Assembly: GCA_903910005.1 (NCBI GenBank)
Contig: CAIVXW010000226.1
Span: forward strand, 1 to 8,042
Source: an uncultured Methylococcaceae bacterium
Lineage (GTDB): Bacteria; Pseudomonadota; Gammaproteobacteria; Methylococcales; Methylococcaceae
Direction: 5' to 3'
Length of the DNA stretch: 8,042 nucleotides
In this document: piece by piece, positions 6,776-8,042 of the stretch
Numbering within the stretch: position 1 is the stretch's first letter
Layout of the letters: each line of letters begins with the position of its first letter
Notes under the pieces: model-generated
What the model was told of the DNA's origin: nothing
Seen by the model: the letters and a program-made list of their open reading frames with translations, nothing else
Database searches by the model: none
Made by a program: the position numbers and the translations under genes

Positions 6776-8022
6776 CAGCCGCCCCTTTTCCTTGGAGCGC
6801 GTGGTGCTCCCTGGTTAACTAATGGATCCCCCAAGCCAAAGTGACCTTCCATCCACAAATACCCAAGTGATGCCCCGGCACAAATAAATTCGTTAATACC
6901 CTGAATATCGCAAGCACGAACAACCCGGGTAAAACCCCGATCATCGCGGTAGAGCACGCGCACTTCCTCGGCACGCATAGCGTTGAGCAAGAAAGGTGAA
7001 TGGCTGGTAATCAACAATTGCGAGTACTCCGATGCTGCCCGGCATTCTTCAGCCAGATCAGGCAATAAGCGAGGATGTAGAAAGTTCTCCGGCTCCTCAA
7101 TACCAATAAATCGTGGTGGTTCCGGGTCGTACAGCACCGTCAAATAGGCCAGCATCTTCATAGTGCCATCTGAGGCAAACTTTGACAGCACTGGCTGTTC
7201 AAAGGGGGCATCCTTGATTTGCAGCAACAAGCGACCATCCGGCATAGGCTCTACCTCCACCCGTTCCAAACGGGGAATACGCTGGCGCAAAACCGTGAAA
7301 ATCTGTTCCAGTCGCTCTGGATGTTGTTCTTTCAAATACTGAATGACGTTCGGCAGATTCTCTCCACTTTTACTTAGACGCTCTTGTGGCCCCGCCTCGG
7401 GTTGATTGCGGGTTTGGTCAACGGATAAATATGACACATACCAATCAGTAATAAATTCACGCAAGGCGGCCACGCGGGGGTACTCGGTAAATTGCCCCAG
7501 GGTATTGACGGCAATCAGGTCGGGCGAACGTAAATTCGTATCCACCCGCACATCGTCCGAATCGGGCGCATCACCACTCGCGGCTCGTCCAATACCTTTA
7601 CGAAACTCCAGAAAACGAAACGGCTTGCCTCTGTTACCACGGCGCCACTCAAGCCACTCTTCCTCCACTTCCGGGCCTTTAGTCCCTTCATCAATCGCCA
7701 GATGGTAAGTAATGATCGGGGTGTCGGGTTGCTCGCGGTATTTCAGTTCAAACACAATGGGGCCAGTAGTCCCCCGCGTTTTCAGTTCTTTGCCCCGACC
7801 GCGCCGATCCCAGGCATGGCGCAAACCAAACTGGAAGCATTCGGCCAGAAAATTGAAAACATCGAACATAGTCGACTTGCCGCTGCCATTGGGGCCGAGT
7901 AAGACCGTCATGGGGGTGAGGTTGTTGAGTTCGACTTTACGCAGAGCCCGGTAGTTTTCAACGTGCAAGGATTCGACGCGTGGCACGGCCTTGCCAAGAC
8001 TCGTGCGTTTATTCAAATTCAT
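6775..8022 (-). CDS. AAA_21/OLD-like ABC-type ATPase paired with DUF4276
   Basis: This 415-residue protein has an ABC-type head of the RecF/OLD/AAA_21 group. An N-terminal strand block VESLHVENYRALRKVEL at about 16-32 precedes Walker A GPNGSGKS at 43-50. A degenerate signature FASDGTMKMLAYL spans about 282-294, Walker B/D-loop is RFIGIEEPENFLHP at 304-317 with adjacent glutamates E309/E310, and the H-loop is LLITSHSP at 336-343. Between Walker A and the signature there is no long coiled coil, so it is not a full SMC protein. No TOPRIM domain is fused; that function seems to be supplied by the next gene. The tail is basic (RAPRKRGG), and its codons also contain the Shine-Dalgarno of the following gene. 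The ATG at 8022 has an AGGGGG site at 8027-8032. It probably senses a trigger and controls the DUF4276 effector, by analogy with AriA of PARIS. It is complete, and its position in a BREX locus suggests pglX lies just upstream, outside the window. Confidence 0.88.
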   Translation of the reverse strand: MNLNKRTSLGKAVPRVESLHVENYRALRKVELNNLTPMTVLLGPNGSGKSTMFDVFNFLAECFQFGLRHAWDRRGRGKELKTRGTTGPIVFELKYREQPDTPIITYHLAIDEGTKGPEVEEEWLEWRRGNRGKPFRFLEFRKGIGRAASGDAPDSDDVRVDTNLRSPDLIAVNTLGQFTEYPRVAALREFITDWYVSYLSVDQTRNQPEAGPQERLSKSGENLPNVIQYLKEQHPERLEQIFTVLRQRIPRLERVEVEPMPDGRLLLQIKDAPFEQPVLSKFASDGTMKMLAYLTVLYDPEPPRFIGIEEPENFLHPRLLPDLAEECRAASEYSQLLITSHSPFLLNAMRAEEVRVLYRDDRGFTRVVRACDIQGINEFICAGASLGYLWMEGHFGLGDPLVNQGAPRAPRKRGG

Positions 8023-8026
8023 TGAT

Positions 8027-8032
8027 CCCCCT
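8027..8032 (-). promoter_or_regulatory. Shine-Dalgarno of the ATPase gene
   Basis: On the minus strand AGGGGG lies 4 nt before the ATG at 8022, the strongest ribosome-binding site in the four-gene run, and it supports this start. A TGA at 8040-8038 could be the stop of the preceding gene, which would give a tight junction, but the upstream reading frame is not in the window. Confidence 0.55.
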
Positions 8033-8042
8033 GGCCTTCACA

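Overview
The window looks like the 3' end of a bacterial anti-phage defence locus, read entirely on the minus strand (upstream is to the right). The organism is most likely a proteobacterium, possibly a gammaproteobacterium. That rests only on moderate-to-high G+C, gene style and the IS630-type element, so I hold it loosely.

In transcription order (right to left) there are four tightly packed genes: an AAA/ABC-type ATPase (8022-6775), a DUF4276 protein with TOPRIM-like acidic motifs (6775-6155), the BREX alkaline-phosphatase-fold protein PglZ (6152-3630) and the BREX AAA+ protein BrxL (3627-1549). Junctions are a 1-nt overlap or 2-nt gaps, so they look like one translationally coupled operon. 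pglZ followed by brxL is the usual tail of a type 1 BREX operon (brxA-brxB-brxC-pglX-pglZ-brxL). The ATPase/DUF4276 pair therefore sits where pglX would be expected to end, just upstream of pglZ. The window stops 20 nt upstream of the ATPase start, so brxABC and pglX are predicted but not seen.

Downstream of brxL, an intact IS630-family insertion sequence (261-1503, 1243 bp) is inserted at a TA dinucleotide. It has imperfect inverted ends and a transposase with all three catalytic DDE residues. Beyond it, at the left edge, is the C-terminal portion of a second, unrelated AAA ATPase of the kind found in Septu/retron-type defence modules. It lacks its Walker A and Walker B parts and runs off the window.

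Working model: PglZ and BrxL belong to the BREX exclusion machinery, and the ATPase/DUF4276 pair is an accessory module carried in the same transcript. The closest precedent I know is the PARIS pair ariA-ariB (ATPase plus TOPRIM nuclease) embedded between pglX and pglZ in Salmonella BREX loci. The two most interesting points are this differently built ATPase/TOPRIM-like cassette inside BREX, and a BrxL whose C-terminus appears to be a PLD-like MIT_C domain instead of a Lon-type protease domain. No stretch over 300 bases is unassigned, and I saw no RNA genes, CRISPR array or clear terminator.
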